From positions 40,970 to 104,969 of the forward strand of contig JBBILR010000008.1 in assembly GCA_037444825.1 (NCBI GenBank): 64,000 bases of DNA, written 5' to 3'. Made by a program: the position numbers and the translations under genes. How positions within the stretch are numbered: the first letter of the stretch is position 1; the number at the start of each line of letters is the position of its first letter. The stretch is from JBFLVU01 sp037444825 (GTDB lineage: Bacteria > Acidobacteriota > UBA4820 > DSQY01). The notes below the pieces were generated by a model. The model had not been told where the DNA came from. It searched no databases and saw only the letters and a program-made list of their open reading frames with translations. Below are positions 24,360-32,340 of the stretch, piece after piece.

Positions 24360-26650
24360 CACGAACCCCCGGAATCGATGGGCAGGTAGACGGTGAAGGC
24401 CGCCCCTTCTCCGGGACGGCTGGAGACCTCGATGCGCCCCCCGTGGGCGCCGACGATGCGGTGGACGATGGAAAGCCCCAGCCCCGTCCCGATGTGCTTG
24501 GTGGTGAAGAAGGGCTGGAAGATCTTACGCTGGACCTCCGGGGGGATGCCGTCCCCCGTGTCCCGAACGGTGAGGGCCACCTCCCCCTCGCAGAGAAAGG
24601 CGGAGATGTGGACCTCCCCCCCCGGCGGGGCGGCCTGAACGCCGTTCTGGATGAGGTTCACCAGCACCTGCTGGAGGCGTTGGGGGTCGGCGTGGACCGG
24701 CGGGAGGTCCGGGGTCACCTCGGCCACGATCTTCACCTGCGCCTCCCGGGCCTGGTCCTGGACGAAGGGGAGGGTGGACTCCACCACGAGATGGAGGGGG
24801 AGGGCCTCCAGCTGGAGGCTGAGGGGGCGGGCGTAGGCCAGGAGGTCCTTCACCAGGCCGTCGAGCCTCCGGATCTGGGCGAGGCCCTCGTGGAACATGG
24901 CGAAGCGGGGGTCATCGAGCTGGTGCTGGCTCCGCATCACCTCCATGGCCCCCCGGAGCCCCGCGATGGGGTTCTTGATCTCGTGGGCCACGCTGGCGGC
25001 CAGCTGGCCCAGCTCCGCCAGGTGCTCGGCCTGAGCGAGCTCGGCCTGGAGGCGTTTGAGTTCCGTGACGTCCTTGAGGACCAGGGAGGCCCCCTTGGTC
25101 TTCCCCGAGGGGCTTCGGATTTCGGTGCGGGTGACGAGGATGTCGAGGTGGCTGTCGCACCCCCGGGGCAGGATCGCTTCGAAGTGGCGGATGCCCGGGA
25201 GGCTGCCGGAGGAGGGCATTTCGCGGATCCGGTCGGGGGGGAGGAACTCCTCCACCGGCCGTCCGAGGGCGAAGGGGGCCTCCACCCCGAAAAGGGCCTC
25301 GGCGCCCCGGTTCCACGAAGCGATGCGGTTCTCCGCGTCCAGGGTCACCAGCCCGTCCATGGAGGCCTGAAGGATGGAGAGGAGGTACTGGTCCTTGCTG
25401 GCCACCTCCTCCTTGAGGGCCTCCTCCACCCGGACGTCCTGGCAGAAGCTCATGGTGCCGAGGAGGGTACCCGCCTCGTCCCGCAGGAGGGAGAAGGTGA
25501 CCTTCAGGGGGACGTACTCCCCGCTCTTGGCCCGGAAGGAGGTGACGTGGTCGGTGATGACCTCCTCCACAAGGAGGCGCTTCATCACCGACCGGGCCTC
25601 CGCGAGCCCCTTCTCGTAGTAGTCGGCCACCCGCTCCCCCAGCATCTCCTCCTCGGTGAAGCCGAAGATCTTCTCGGCGGCCCGGTTGAAGAGGGTGATG
25701 CGGCCGTGGAGGTCGGTGGAGATGATGGCGCTCACGGAGGAGTTGAGGATGTTCCGGACCAGCTCCTGGGTCCGGGCGAGGGAGCGGACCGCCTCCTGCT
25801 GGGCGGTGATGTCCAGGTAGATCTCGATGACGTGGGGCCCCTTGAGGCTCTCCCCCTGGATGGGGCGGGTGATCTTCAGGTAGTCCTTGGGGTTCTTGTC
25901 GGTGCCGAGGCGCAGGATCTGGCGCATGGGGACGGCGCCGCCGAGGGCCGTCGCGGCGGAGCACCGGCCGCACTCGTCGCCGCTGTGGCAGAGCGCCTCC
26001 CGGCAGGCCATCCCCACCGCCAGCTCGGGCCGCACTCGGAGAAGGTCTCGGGGGACGTTCTGGTTGAGCCAGACGATCTTCTGGTCCCGGTCCATGAGCA
26101 CGATGCCCACGTCCAGGCCCGTGAGGATCTGGTTGAGGAGGCCCCACTGCTCGTGGATCCGGACGGCGTCGGCTTCCGTGGCCTCGATGCGGGCCCGGGC
26201 CTCGGCGGCGGCCTCCTCCGTGGCCGACTGGTAGCACTCCAGAAGGATGTAGGAGTTCTCCCGGAAGGTCTCCAGGAACAGTTCCCTCAGGTCGTTCTTG
26301 GCCTTGAGGTCCGACTCCCCGAGAAGGCGGAGGAGGATCCGCTTGCCCACGTCCACCGCCCGGGCCACGTCCGCCAGGCGGACCTTCTCCTGGATGCGCT
26401 TCCGGCTGAGGTCCTGGTAGAAGGCGTAGAGGCGGCTCTGGAGACCCAGGTTCCAGTAGTACCGCAAGGCCTCGAAGTGCCGTTCCACGGGAAGCCGCAC
26501 TTCCCGGGGGTCCATGTTGGCGTAAGCGGGGATCTCCCGCCGGATGGCTTCCACCCACTCCTCCAGCAGGGTGGCGGCCACGGCGTCGAGCCACCGCATG
26601 AACTCCTGGTGCTGGGCCGCCGGGCGGCTTCCCGTCAGGGCGCGGGCCAC
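24359..26650 (-). CDS. soluble multi-PAS sensor histidine kinase
   Basis: 763 residues, no membrane segment seen. An N-terminal helical domain (about 10-170, RsbRD-like in appearance: LLEEWVEAIRREIPAY) precedes three PAS domains (about 185-300, 310-420, 430-540), HisKA with H556 in HEIKNP, and HATPase_c (N box NLIQNG, DTGDGIP, GTGLGLSIV). The first PAS holds a Cys cluster, CREALCHSGDECGRC, a possible metal or cluster site. GTG at 26650 has AGGAGG 5 bp upstream and overlaps the hydratase gene by 16 bp. Cognate regulator follows directly. Confidence 0.92.
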   Translation of the reverse strand: MARALTGSRPAAQHQEFMRWLDAVAATLLEEWVEAIRREIPAYANMDPREVRLPVERHFEALRYYWNLGLQSRLYAFYQDLSRKRIQEKVRLADVARAVDVGKRILLRLLGESDLKAKNDLRELFLETFRENSYILLECYQSATEEAAAEARARIEATEADAVRIHEQWGLLNQILTGLDVGIVLMDRDQKIVWLNQNVPRDLLRVRPELAVGMACREALCHSGDECGRCSAATALGGAVPMRQILRLGTDKNPKDYLKITRPIQGESLKGPHVIEIYLDITAQQEAVRSLARTQELVRNILNSSVSAIISTDLHGRITLFNRAAEKIFGFTEEEMLGERVADYYEKGLAEARSVMKRLLVEEVITDHVTSFRAKSGEYVPLKVTFSLLRDEAGTLLGTMSFCQDVRVEEALKEEVASKDQYLLSILQASMDGLVTLDAENRIASWNRGAEALFGVEAPFALGRPVEEFLPPDRIREMPSSGSLPGIRHFEAILPRGCDSHLDILVTRTEIRSPSGKTKGASLVLKDVTELKRLQAELAQAEHLAELGQLAASVAHEIKNPIAGLRGAMEVMRSQHQLDDPRFAMFHEGLAQIRRLDGLVKDLLAYARPLSLQLEALPLHLVVESTLPFVQDQAREAQVKIVAEVTPDLPPVHADPQRLQQVLVNLIQNGVQAAPPGGEVHISAFLCEGEVALTVRDTGDGIPPEVQRKIFQPFFTTKHIGTGLGLSIVHRIVGAHGGRIEVSSRPGEGAAFTVYLPIDSGGS

Positions 26651-27417
26651 GAGGGCCTCCTCTTTTCGAAGAAAGCCTCGAGCCCCTCGCGCATGTCGGG
26701 GCCCGTGCGCGCGAAGACGTTGAGGACCTTGGCCAGGTGGAGGGCCCGCTCCATGGGGAGCCCCGAGGTGTGCCAGAGGAGCTCCTTGGTGAGCGCCAGG
26801 GAGGAGGGGGCCCCCTCGGCGAGGGAGGCGGCGAGCCGCACCGCCTCCGACAGGAGGTTTTCCTCCTCCACGACGCGGTGGACCAACCCCGCGGCGAGGG
26901 CCTCCTCGGCGGAGAGGGCCCGGCCGGCGAGGAGAAGCTCCCGCGCCGTCCGCTCCCCCACCTGGCGGGCGAGAAAGACGAGGACCATGGCCGCCACGAA
27001 GCCGATGCGCACCTCCGGGTAGCCGAAGCGGGCGCGGGGGCCGGCGAGGATCACGTCGCAGGTGGTGGCGAGCCCGCACCCCCCCGCCAGGGCGGGGCCG
27101 TGGACCGCGCCGACGAGGGGTTTGGGGAAGGTGGCGGCCTCCCGGTAGAGGGCCAGGAGCCTCCGGGAGTCGGCGTCGTTTTCCCGGGGGGTGGCCTGAC
27201 GCAGGGCCCGCAGGGCCCCGAGGTCGGCGCCGGCGGAAAAGGCGGGGCCGGAACCGGTGAGCACCGCGGCCCTTGCGAAAGGGTCTTCCGCGACACGGCC
27301 CAGCGCCTCCCTCAGGGCCTCCACCATCTCCGGCCCCAGGGCGTTTCGGACCTCGGGCCGGTTCAGCGTCACCACCGCCACCGGCCCCTCGCGGGAAAGG
27401 AGCACCGCCTGGGTCAT
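26635..27417 (-). CDS. enoyl-CoA hydratase/isomerase family protein
   Basis: 260-residue crotonase-fold protein: NRPEVRNAL, the oxyanion-hole segment SAGADLGAL, and GAVHGPALAGGCGLATTCDVILA, then GYPEVRIGFV. Crotonases hydrate or isomerise enoyl-CoA thioesters. Next to a methylcrotonyl-CoA carboxylase-like beta subunit the likely job is 3-methylglutaconyl-CoA hydration in leucine or isovalerate catabolism (inference from context). ATG at 27417, GGAG upstream; 32 bp after the carboxylase gene. Overlaps the kinase gene, so it shares that operon. Confidence 0.87.
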   Translation of the reverse strand: MTQAVLLSREGPVAVVTLNRPEVRNALGPEMVEALREALGRVAEDPFARAAVLTGSGPAFSAGADLGALRALRQATPRENDADSRRLLALYREAATFPKPLVGAVHGPALAGGCGLATTCDVILAGPRARFGYPEVRIGFVAAMVLVFLARQVGERTARELLLAGRALSAEEALAAGLVHRVVEEENLLSEAVRLAASLAEGAPSSLALTKELLWHTSGLPMERALHLAKVLNVFARTGPDMREGLEAFFEKRRPSWPAP

Positions 27418-27449
27418 GGGCTCTCCGTTCCTCCCGGACCCCCGGAGGG

Positions 27450-29114
27450 TCACGTCTGCAGGACCCCGACGCCCAACGGCGGCACCTCGGGGTTGTGGGC
27501 GGCCACCTCCAGGGCGCGGATCAGGTGCGCCCGCGTCTCCAGGGGATCGATGATGGCGTCCAGCCAGAGGCGCGCCGCGCCGTAGACCGGTTCCGTGGCG
27601 GCGGCGTAGCGCTCGCGGATCTCCTCGAGGGCCCGCTCCCGCTCTTCCGCCGTGATGGTCTTCCCCGCCTTCCGGAGCTGGTTCAGCCGGATGTCCAGGA
27701 GGGTGTTGGCGGCCTGGTCGCCGCCCATGACGGCGTAGCGGGCCGTGGGCCACGCGAAGAGGAAGCGCGGGCCGTAGGCCTTGCCGCACATGGCGTAGTG
27801 GCCGGCTCCGAAGGAGCCGCCGAGGATCAGCGAGATCTTGGGGACGCCTACGTTGGAGACGGCGTTCACCATCTTGGCCCCGGCGCGGATGATGCCGGCG
27901 TGCTCCGAGTCTCGGCCCACCATGAAGCCGTTCACGTCGTGCAGGAAGAGGAGGGGGATCCGCTGCTGGTGGCAGTCGAGGATGAACCTCGCGGCCTTGT
28001 TGGCGCTCTCCACGTAGATCACCCCCCCGATCTCCACGGGCTTTCCCTTGGGGCGGACGTGGACCTTCTGGTTGGCCACGATGCCCACCGACCACCCGCC
28101 GATGCGGGCGTAGCCGCAGACCAGGGTTCGCCCGTACTCCTCCCGGTACTCCGTGAAGTCGCTCCCGTCCACGATCCTCCCGATGACCTCCTTGACGTCG
28201 TACTGGCCCAGGGGGTTGTCGGGGAAGATGCCGTAGAGGTCCTCGGGGTCGTACAAAGGCTCCCGGGGCTCCACCCGGGAGAAGGGCGGCGGGTCGGGCT
28301 TCCCCAGGTGGGCGGCGATCTCCCGGATCCTTCGGATGCAGGAGGCGTCGTCCTTCTCGTGGAAGTCCACCGTCCCCGACACGGAGGCGTGCATGGCGGC
28401 CCCCCCCAGGTCCTCCGAGGAGACCTGCTGGCCGATGGCCGCCTTCACCAGGGCGGGCCCCGCCAGGTAGAGCCCCGACCCGTCGGTCATGAGCAGGGTG
28501 TCGCACATCACCGGCAGGTAGGCGCCCCCGGCCACGCAGGAGCCCATGATGGCGGCGATCTGCGGCACGCCGAGGGCGGTGAGGCGGGCGTTGAGGTAGA
28601 AGACCCGGCCGAAGTCGTCCTGGTCGGGGAAGACCTCGTCCTGGAGGGGCAGGAAGACCCCCGCCGAGTCCACCAGGTAGAGCACCGGCAGGCGGTTCTC
28701 CAGGGCGATGGTCTGGGCCCGGATCACCTTCTTGGCCGTCATGGGGAAGAAGGCGCCGGCCTTCACCGTGGCGTCGTTGGCGATGATCATGAAGAGGCGG
28801 CCCGAGAGGAAGCCCGTCCCCGTGACGACCCCCGCCGCCGGAGACCCCCCCCACTCCTCGTAGAGGCCGTGGGCGGCGAAGAGGTGCAGCTCGTGGAAGG
28901 GCACCCCCGGATCCAGGAGGGCCTCGATGCGCTCCCTCGCCGTGAGGCGCCCCTTCTCGTGTTGTTTCTGTACCGCCTCCGGTCCGCCCCCCTGGCGCAG
29001 GATCGCCTCCAGCTCCCGCACCTTGCGTACCAGGCTCTTGAAGCTGTCCCGGTTGCGTTTGAACTCCAGACTCGAACGGACCTTCTCGTCCACCGCCGTG
29101 GCCAGCGTCGTCAT
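27450..29114 (-). CDS. mccB: acyl-CoA carboxylase carboxyltransferase subunit, MccB-like
   Basis: 554 residues, biotin-dependent carboxyltransferase beta subunit. The N-terminal crotonase-like half has HEKGRLTARERIEALLDPG, VDSAGVFLP and EVFPDQDDFGRVFY; the C-terminal half has GGVIYVESANKAARFI, FLHDVNGFMVG and GGSFGAGHYAMCGKAYGPRF. This pattern is closest to 3-methylcrotonyl-CoA carboxylase (leucine degradation); geranyl-CoA carboxylase is an alternative. No biotin carboxylase or biotin carrier subunit is encoded in the window, so the partner must lie elsewhere. First gene of the 29114-22298 run. Confidence 0.88.
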   Translation of the reverse strand: MTTLATAVDEKVRSSLEFKRNRDSFKSLVRKVRELEAILRQGGGPEAVQKQHEKGRLTARERIEALLDPGVPFHELHLFAAHGLYEEWGGSPAAGVVTGTGFLSGRLFMIIANDATVKAGAFFPMTAKKVIRAQTIALENRLPVLYLVDSAGVFLPLQDEVFPDQDDFGRVFYLNARLTALGVPQIAAIMGSCVAGGAYLPVMCDTLLMTDGSGLYLAGPALVKAAIGQQVSSEDLGGAAMHASVSGTVDFHEKDDASCIRRIREIAAHLGKPDPPPFSRVEPREPLYDPEDLYGIFPDNPLGQYDVKEVIGRIVDGSDFTEYREEYGRTLVCGYARIGGWSVGIVANQKVHVRPKGKPVEIGGVIYVESANKAARFILDCHQQRIPLLFLHDVNGFMVGRDSEHAGIIRAGAKMVNAVSNVGVPKISLILGGSFGAGHYAMCGKAYGPRFLFAWPTARYAVMGGDQAANTLLDIRLNQLRKAGKTITAEERERALEEIRERYAAATEPVYGAARLWLDAIIDPLETRAHLIRALEVAAHNPEVPPLGVGVLQT

Positions 29115-29134
29115 CGCCGCTTCTCCAGCGTGGC

Positions 29135-29163
29135 ATCATAACAGAGGGAAATCACCCAGAAAA
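29135..29163 (-). promoter_or_regulatory. promoter of the mccB-ech-two-component operon
   Basis: TATGAT at 29140-29135 with TTTTCT 17 bp upstream. The -10 is good, the -35 weak, which may indicate a need for activation. The leader is only about 14 nt, with GGAGAAG before the ATG at 29114. Confidence 0.55.
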
Positions 29164-29248
29164 GGCGGCCCTGCCGCCTCTCCCGGAGGGGAGGGAGCCG
29201 GACGGCGCCGCCCGGCGCCGCAACGGGCGCTCGCCTCCGCGGGGGGGC

Positions 29249-29286
29249 GAAAAAGAGAAGGGAGGCGGAGCGGCGCTCCGCCTCCC
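29249..29286 (-). terminator. rho-independent terminator of the HU gene
   Basis: Perfect 11-bp stem GGGAGGCGGAG / CTCCGCCTCCC around a 5-nt loop (29260-29286), followed on the minus strand by TTCTCTTTTTCG. Confidence 0.93.
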
Positions 29287-29300
29287 GGGGTGTGGGCGTC

Positions 29301-29594
29301 TCAGCCCTTGAGGGCGTCCTTGAAGCTCTTGGCGGGTTTGAAGGCCGGGTAGGTGCGCCGGGGGACCTTGACCTTTCCGCCCGTCTTGGGGTTGCGGGCC
29401 TGGCGGGCCTTCCGCTCGCGGATGTGGAAGGTGCCGAATCCCGACACGATGACCTTTCCTCCTCCCTTGAGGACCTCGCTGATGATGCCCTTTCCGGGGC
29501 GGGCGTCCGTCAGCGCCTCCAGAACGGCGCGGACGTCCTTCTGGGGAAGGCCGGTCCTCTCCGCCAGCCGCTTGATCAATTCGGTCTTGGTCAT
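29301..29594 (-). CDS. HU/IHF-family DNA-binding protein
   Basis: 97-residue nucleoid protein: MTKTELIKRLAERTGLP, the GFGTFHIRERKARQARNPKTG beta-arm region (broken here: GFGTF, then RKARQARNPKTG) and KVPRRTYPAFKPAKSFKDAL. It bends DNA and compacts the nucleoid. Unlike many HU proteins the helix region reads ARPGKGIISEVLKGGGKV. The ATG at 29594 is preferred over the GTG at 29600 because GGAGG is 7 bp from the ATG but only 1 bp from the GTG. Monocistronic, with strong promoter and terminator. Confidence 0.94.
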   Translation of the reverse strand: MTKTELIKRLAERTGLPQKDVRAVLEALTDARPGKGIISEVLKGGGKVIVSGFGTFHIRERKARQARNPKTGGKVKVPRRTYPAFKPAKSFKDALKG

Positions 29595-29620
29595 CCTCAC
29601 GCCTCCCTGGTTTTCGAGGA

Positions 29621-29650
29621 ACTATACGGCCCCCCTTTCCGGGAAGTCAA
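29621..29650 (-). promoter_or_regulatory. promoter of the HU gene
   Basis: TTGACT at 29650-29645, 18-bp spacer, TATAGT at 29626-29621; 27 bp upstream of the ATG. Confidence 0.8.
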
Positions 29651-29667
29651 GGGGGAGAAAGGCCCTT

Positions 29668-31347
29668 TCAGGGGAGGAAATCCTGCGCCTCCTGCCCGTC
29701 GAGGAGACCTTCCCTGGCCTTCTGCAGGACGCGGTGTCCGAGGGGCACGCCGCCCTGCTCCAGGACGGCGCGGTGAAGGTCGGAGAGCTCCCGCTCGTCG
29801 GAGAGCCGGGCCAGGGCCGGAGGCCCCATGGGGAGCCACTCCAGGACCTCCTCCGTCGGGAGGGACTCCCACCCCAGGCACTCTTCGCAGCCCTGCCGCG
29901 TCTCCAGCGGGTAGGTTCTCCCCGACCGGCCGGCCACCTCGATGGGGAGGCGGCAGCGGGGGCAGAGGGCCGGAAGGGAGACCACCGTGAGGATGCCTTT
30001 GAGGACGCCGGCCTTGAGGGGCGAGCGGAACTGGTTCCTCAGGAGCCATCGGAGGGCCGAGGCGGCGTCGGGCTGGTGGAGGACCGCCACCACGCGGGTG
30101 TGGGCCGCCGCCAGCAGGATCATCTCCATGGTGGTCCGCTCCTTGACGGGGAAGCAGGCGAAGAGGCCGGGCTCCTGGCGGAGGGCCACGGTGACCAGCT
30201 CCGGCCAGGTGGCCCCCTCCTGGCGGGAGACCTCCATCTGGGCCACCCCCTCGAGGCCCAGAAGGGCGTACTCCTCCAGGGACACGACGGGGGCGAACCG
30301 GTCCTTGAGGGCGCTGAGGAGGGCGTAGTAGAGGTGGCTCATCCCCGGCCCGGCGGCGCCGCAGAGGAGGACCAGGCCGCTCGGCCCTTCGAAGGCTCCC
30401 ATGAGGGAGCGGTTCTCCGTGGGTTCCAGCTGGGCGCCCACGCGCTCCCAGTCCCGCGGAAAGAGGCGCTCGTCGTACAGGGTGAGGGTGAAGCGCGTCC
30501 CCTGGAGGGTGGACATCCCCTTGACGGCCAGCGTGAGGAACCGCCCCTCCACCTGCAGGCGGACCCGGCCTTCCAGCCGGGAGGCCCCCGGCCCCCCGCG
30601 GATCCCCGAAAGCTCGCGGATGAGGGCCTCCATCTCCTCCCGTTTTCGGGGGTCGAGGGAGAATCGGTCCTCCGTCCGCCCCCGCCGCCCCAGTGCAACC
30701 TTGATGCCCGTCTCCCCCGGTTTGACGACCACCGTCCGGCACCCCGTGCGGATGGCTTCGGTGAGGATGGTGCGTAGCCAGTCCGTGGCGGAGGAGTCCC
30801 GCTTCAGGGTGGACCAGTGGAGGGGGCGGATGTGGTTCCGCGGGTCCGAGAGGACGAAGAGGTGGTCTCCCGAGGGGTTTCGGACGACCCCCGGGTCCTT
30901 GGCCAGCCCGTAGAAGTGCTCCAGGGCCCGGACCACCGTCTCCCGGGGGCAGACCAGCGGGTCGATGGAGAGGGCCGTCAGCTCCTCCAGCGCGGGGATG
31001 AGGCTGGGGTTGTCCAGGTCGGCGATGGCCACCGTGAGGACCTTGCCCTTCCGCTCCACGGGAACCACCTGGTAGAACTGGGCGATGTTGGGGGGGATGA
31101 GGTCGGTGACCGACGGGTCGGTGATCCACTGGACGAGGTCGTAGGGGATGAGCCCCATGGATTCGCGCAGGAACTGGCTGAGCCGCTGGACGTCCACGTA
31201 GCCCAGCCGGATGAGGTGGTACCCCAGCCGCCCCCCCTGCTTCCGCTGGTCCTGAAGCGCCCGGGCGAGCTGCTCCGGCGTGACCAGCCCCTCCCGAAGG
31301 AGCAGTTCTCCGATGACCGGGCGGTCCCCCGCTTCCCCCGTGCCCAC
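29668..31347 (-). CDS. GspE/PilB-like protein with disabled P-loop
   Basis: 559 residues. The N-terminal half is a GspE_N/MshEN-type domain (IGELLLREGLVTPEQLARALQ ... AQFYQVVPVERKGKVLTVAIADL, split by further residues) found in type II secretion and type IV pilus ATPases. The C-terminal half has the ATPase fold, but Walker A reads GAAGPGMS (330-337): Met336 replaces the essential Lys. The family zinc motif is kept (C462, C465, C487, C490). Presumably non-catalytic, perhaps a nucleotide- or c-di-GMP-sensing or scaffolding homologue. No pilus genes lie nearby. GTG at 31347 with GGAGG 6 bp upstream. Confidence 0.8.
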   Translation of the reverse strand: MGTGEAGDRPVIGELLLREGLVTPEQLARALQDQRKQGGRLGYHLIRLGYVDVQRLSQFLRESMGLIPYDLVQWITDPSVTDLIPPNIAQFYQVVPVERKGKVLTVAIADLDNPSLIPALEELTALSIDPLVCPRETVVRALEHFYGLAKDPGVVRNPSGDHLFVLSDPRNHIRPLHWSTLKRDSSATDWLRTILTEAIRTGCRTVVVKPGETGIKVALGRRGRTEDRFSLDPRKREEMEALIRELSGIRGGPGASRLEGRVRLQVEGRFLTLAVKGMSTLQGTRFTLTLYDERLFPRDWERVGAQLEPTENRSLMGAFEGPSGLVLLCGAAGPGMSHLYYALLSALKDRFAPVVSLEEYALLGLEGVAQMEVSRQEGATWPELVTVALRQEPGLFACFPVKERTTMEMILLAAAHTRVVAVLHQPDAASALRWLLRNQFRSPLKAGVLKGILTVVSLPALCPRCRLPIEVAGRSGRTYPLETRQGCEECLGWESLPTEEVLEWLPMGPPALARLSDERELSDLHRAVLEQGGVPLGHRVLQKAREGLLDGQEAQDFLP

Positions 31348-31364
31348 GCGGCCCTCCTGAGGCG

Positions 31365-31799
31365 TCAGTGGCGGAACTTCACTTTCGTCCACCGGTCGGG
31401 GTCGGAGGCCCACGGCCGTTCGGGCCCCCCGTCCAGCCGCACGGTCCCCTCGCCCCGGAAGTGGGCTTTGCCCTTGCCCACTACCGTCATGCGGAGGTTC
31501 CAGCCCCGCATCTCCAGGTGGGCCCCGGGGCCGATGCAGTCCACCGATCCCTCGAAGTGGCGGTACTCGGCGCCGTCCATGAGGTCGAACTTCTCCCCCC
31601 AGGTGCCCCGGATGTCCATCTGGAGGTTGGAGGCGTTCTTCACCAGAAGGGTCCCCTTGCCCTCCAGGTGGACCTTGCCCTCCCCCCAGAACTTCATCCA
31701 GCCGTGGTCTCCCCGCGCCTCCAGCCGGTGGGGGGCGCCGGCCGCCACGGCCAGGAGGGCGAGGAGGAGGGACAGGCCCACCGCCAGACGGCGCCTCAC
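31365..31799 (-). CDS. small exported beta-rich protein of unknown function
   Basis: 144 residues. N-terminal signal peptide (RRRLAVGLSLLLALLAVAAGAP), then short strands rich in G, K and W repeated every 10-12 residues (GWMKFWGEGKVHLEGKGTLL; NLQMDIRGTWG; GWNLRMTVVGKGKAHFRGEG), as in a beta-barrel or beta-solenoid fold. No family recognised. GTG start at 31799 overlaps the stop of the CoA-binding gene (GTGA), and the GspE-like gene starts 18 bp after it, so the three genes form one operon. Confidence 0.72.
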   Translation of the reverse strand: MRRRLAVGLSLLLALLAVAAGAPHRLEARGDHGWMKFWGEGKVHLEGKGTLLVKNASNLQMDIRGTWGEKFDLMDGAEYRHFEGSVDCIGPGAHLEMRGWNLRMTVVGKGKAHFRGEGTVRLDGGPERPWASDPDRWTKVKFRH

Positions 31800-32200
31800 G
31801 GCCGCCCTCCCAGGGCCAGGAGGACCTTCTTGATGCAGAGGTCCTGCACCACGAGGAGGCCCGCCGCCTCCGCCCGGGCCGCCGCCTCGTCGTTGCGGAT
31901 CCCCTCCTGGAGCCAGAGGGCCCGGGCGCCGACGGCGACGGCCTCCTCGGCCACGGGGGGCACCGCCTCGGGCCGGCGGAAGACGTCCACGATGTCCACG
32001 GGCTTCCCGTAGGCCGCCAGGCTGGGGTAGCACCGCTCGCCGAGGACCTCCTGGAGCACGGGGTTGATGGGGATGATCCGGTACCCCCACCGCTGCAGGT
32101 GCGCGGCCACGTCGTGGCTCGGACGGTCCTCCTTGTCGGAGATTCCCACCACCGCGATCTCCTTCGCCTCCCGGAGGAGGGAAACGATCCGTTCGTCCAT
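31796..32200 (-). CDS. CoA-binding domain protein (YccU type)
   Basis: 134-residue Rossmann-fold protein: IAVVGISDKEDRPSHDVAAHL, GYRIIPINPVLQEVLGERCYPSL, VDIVDVFRRPEAVPPVAEEA, ALWLQEGIRNDEAAARAEAAG, LVVQDLCIKKVL (listed as separate blocks). This is the stand-alone CoA_binding family, whose cellular role is not established. ATG at 32200 with AGGAGG 6 bp upstream; longer upstream frame rejected because it crosses the promoter. First gene of a three-gene operon. Confidence 0.9.
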   Translation of the reverse strand: MDERIVSLLREAKEIAVVGISDKEDRPSHDVAAHLQRWGYRIIPINPVLQEVLGERCYPSLAAYGKPVDIVDVFRRPEAVPPVAEEAVAVGARALWLQEGIRNDEAAARAEAAGLLVVQDLCIKKVLLALGGRP

Positions 32201-32221
32201 TCGGGCCTCCTGTTCCTTGCC

Positions 32222-32249
32222 ATTATAAACGACGCGGGACGACGGGCAA
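32222..32249 (-). promoter_or_regulatory. promoter of the CoA-binding/GspE-like operon
   Basis: TTGCCC at 32249-32244, 16-bp spacer, perfect TATAAT at 32227-32222; the predicted start lies about 15 bp before the ATG. Confidence 0.75.
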
Positions 32250-32340
32250 GGGCAAAGGAGCGGGGCGGGGGCCCGCCGAAAGGCCACTCCCCCGGCTTTC
32301 TGAATCGATCCGCCGGCCGGCCTCACCGGCCCGCCGCGCC

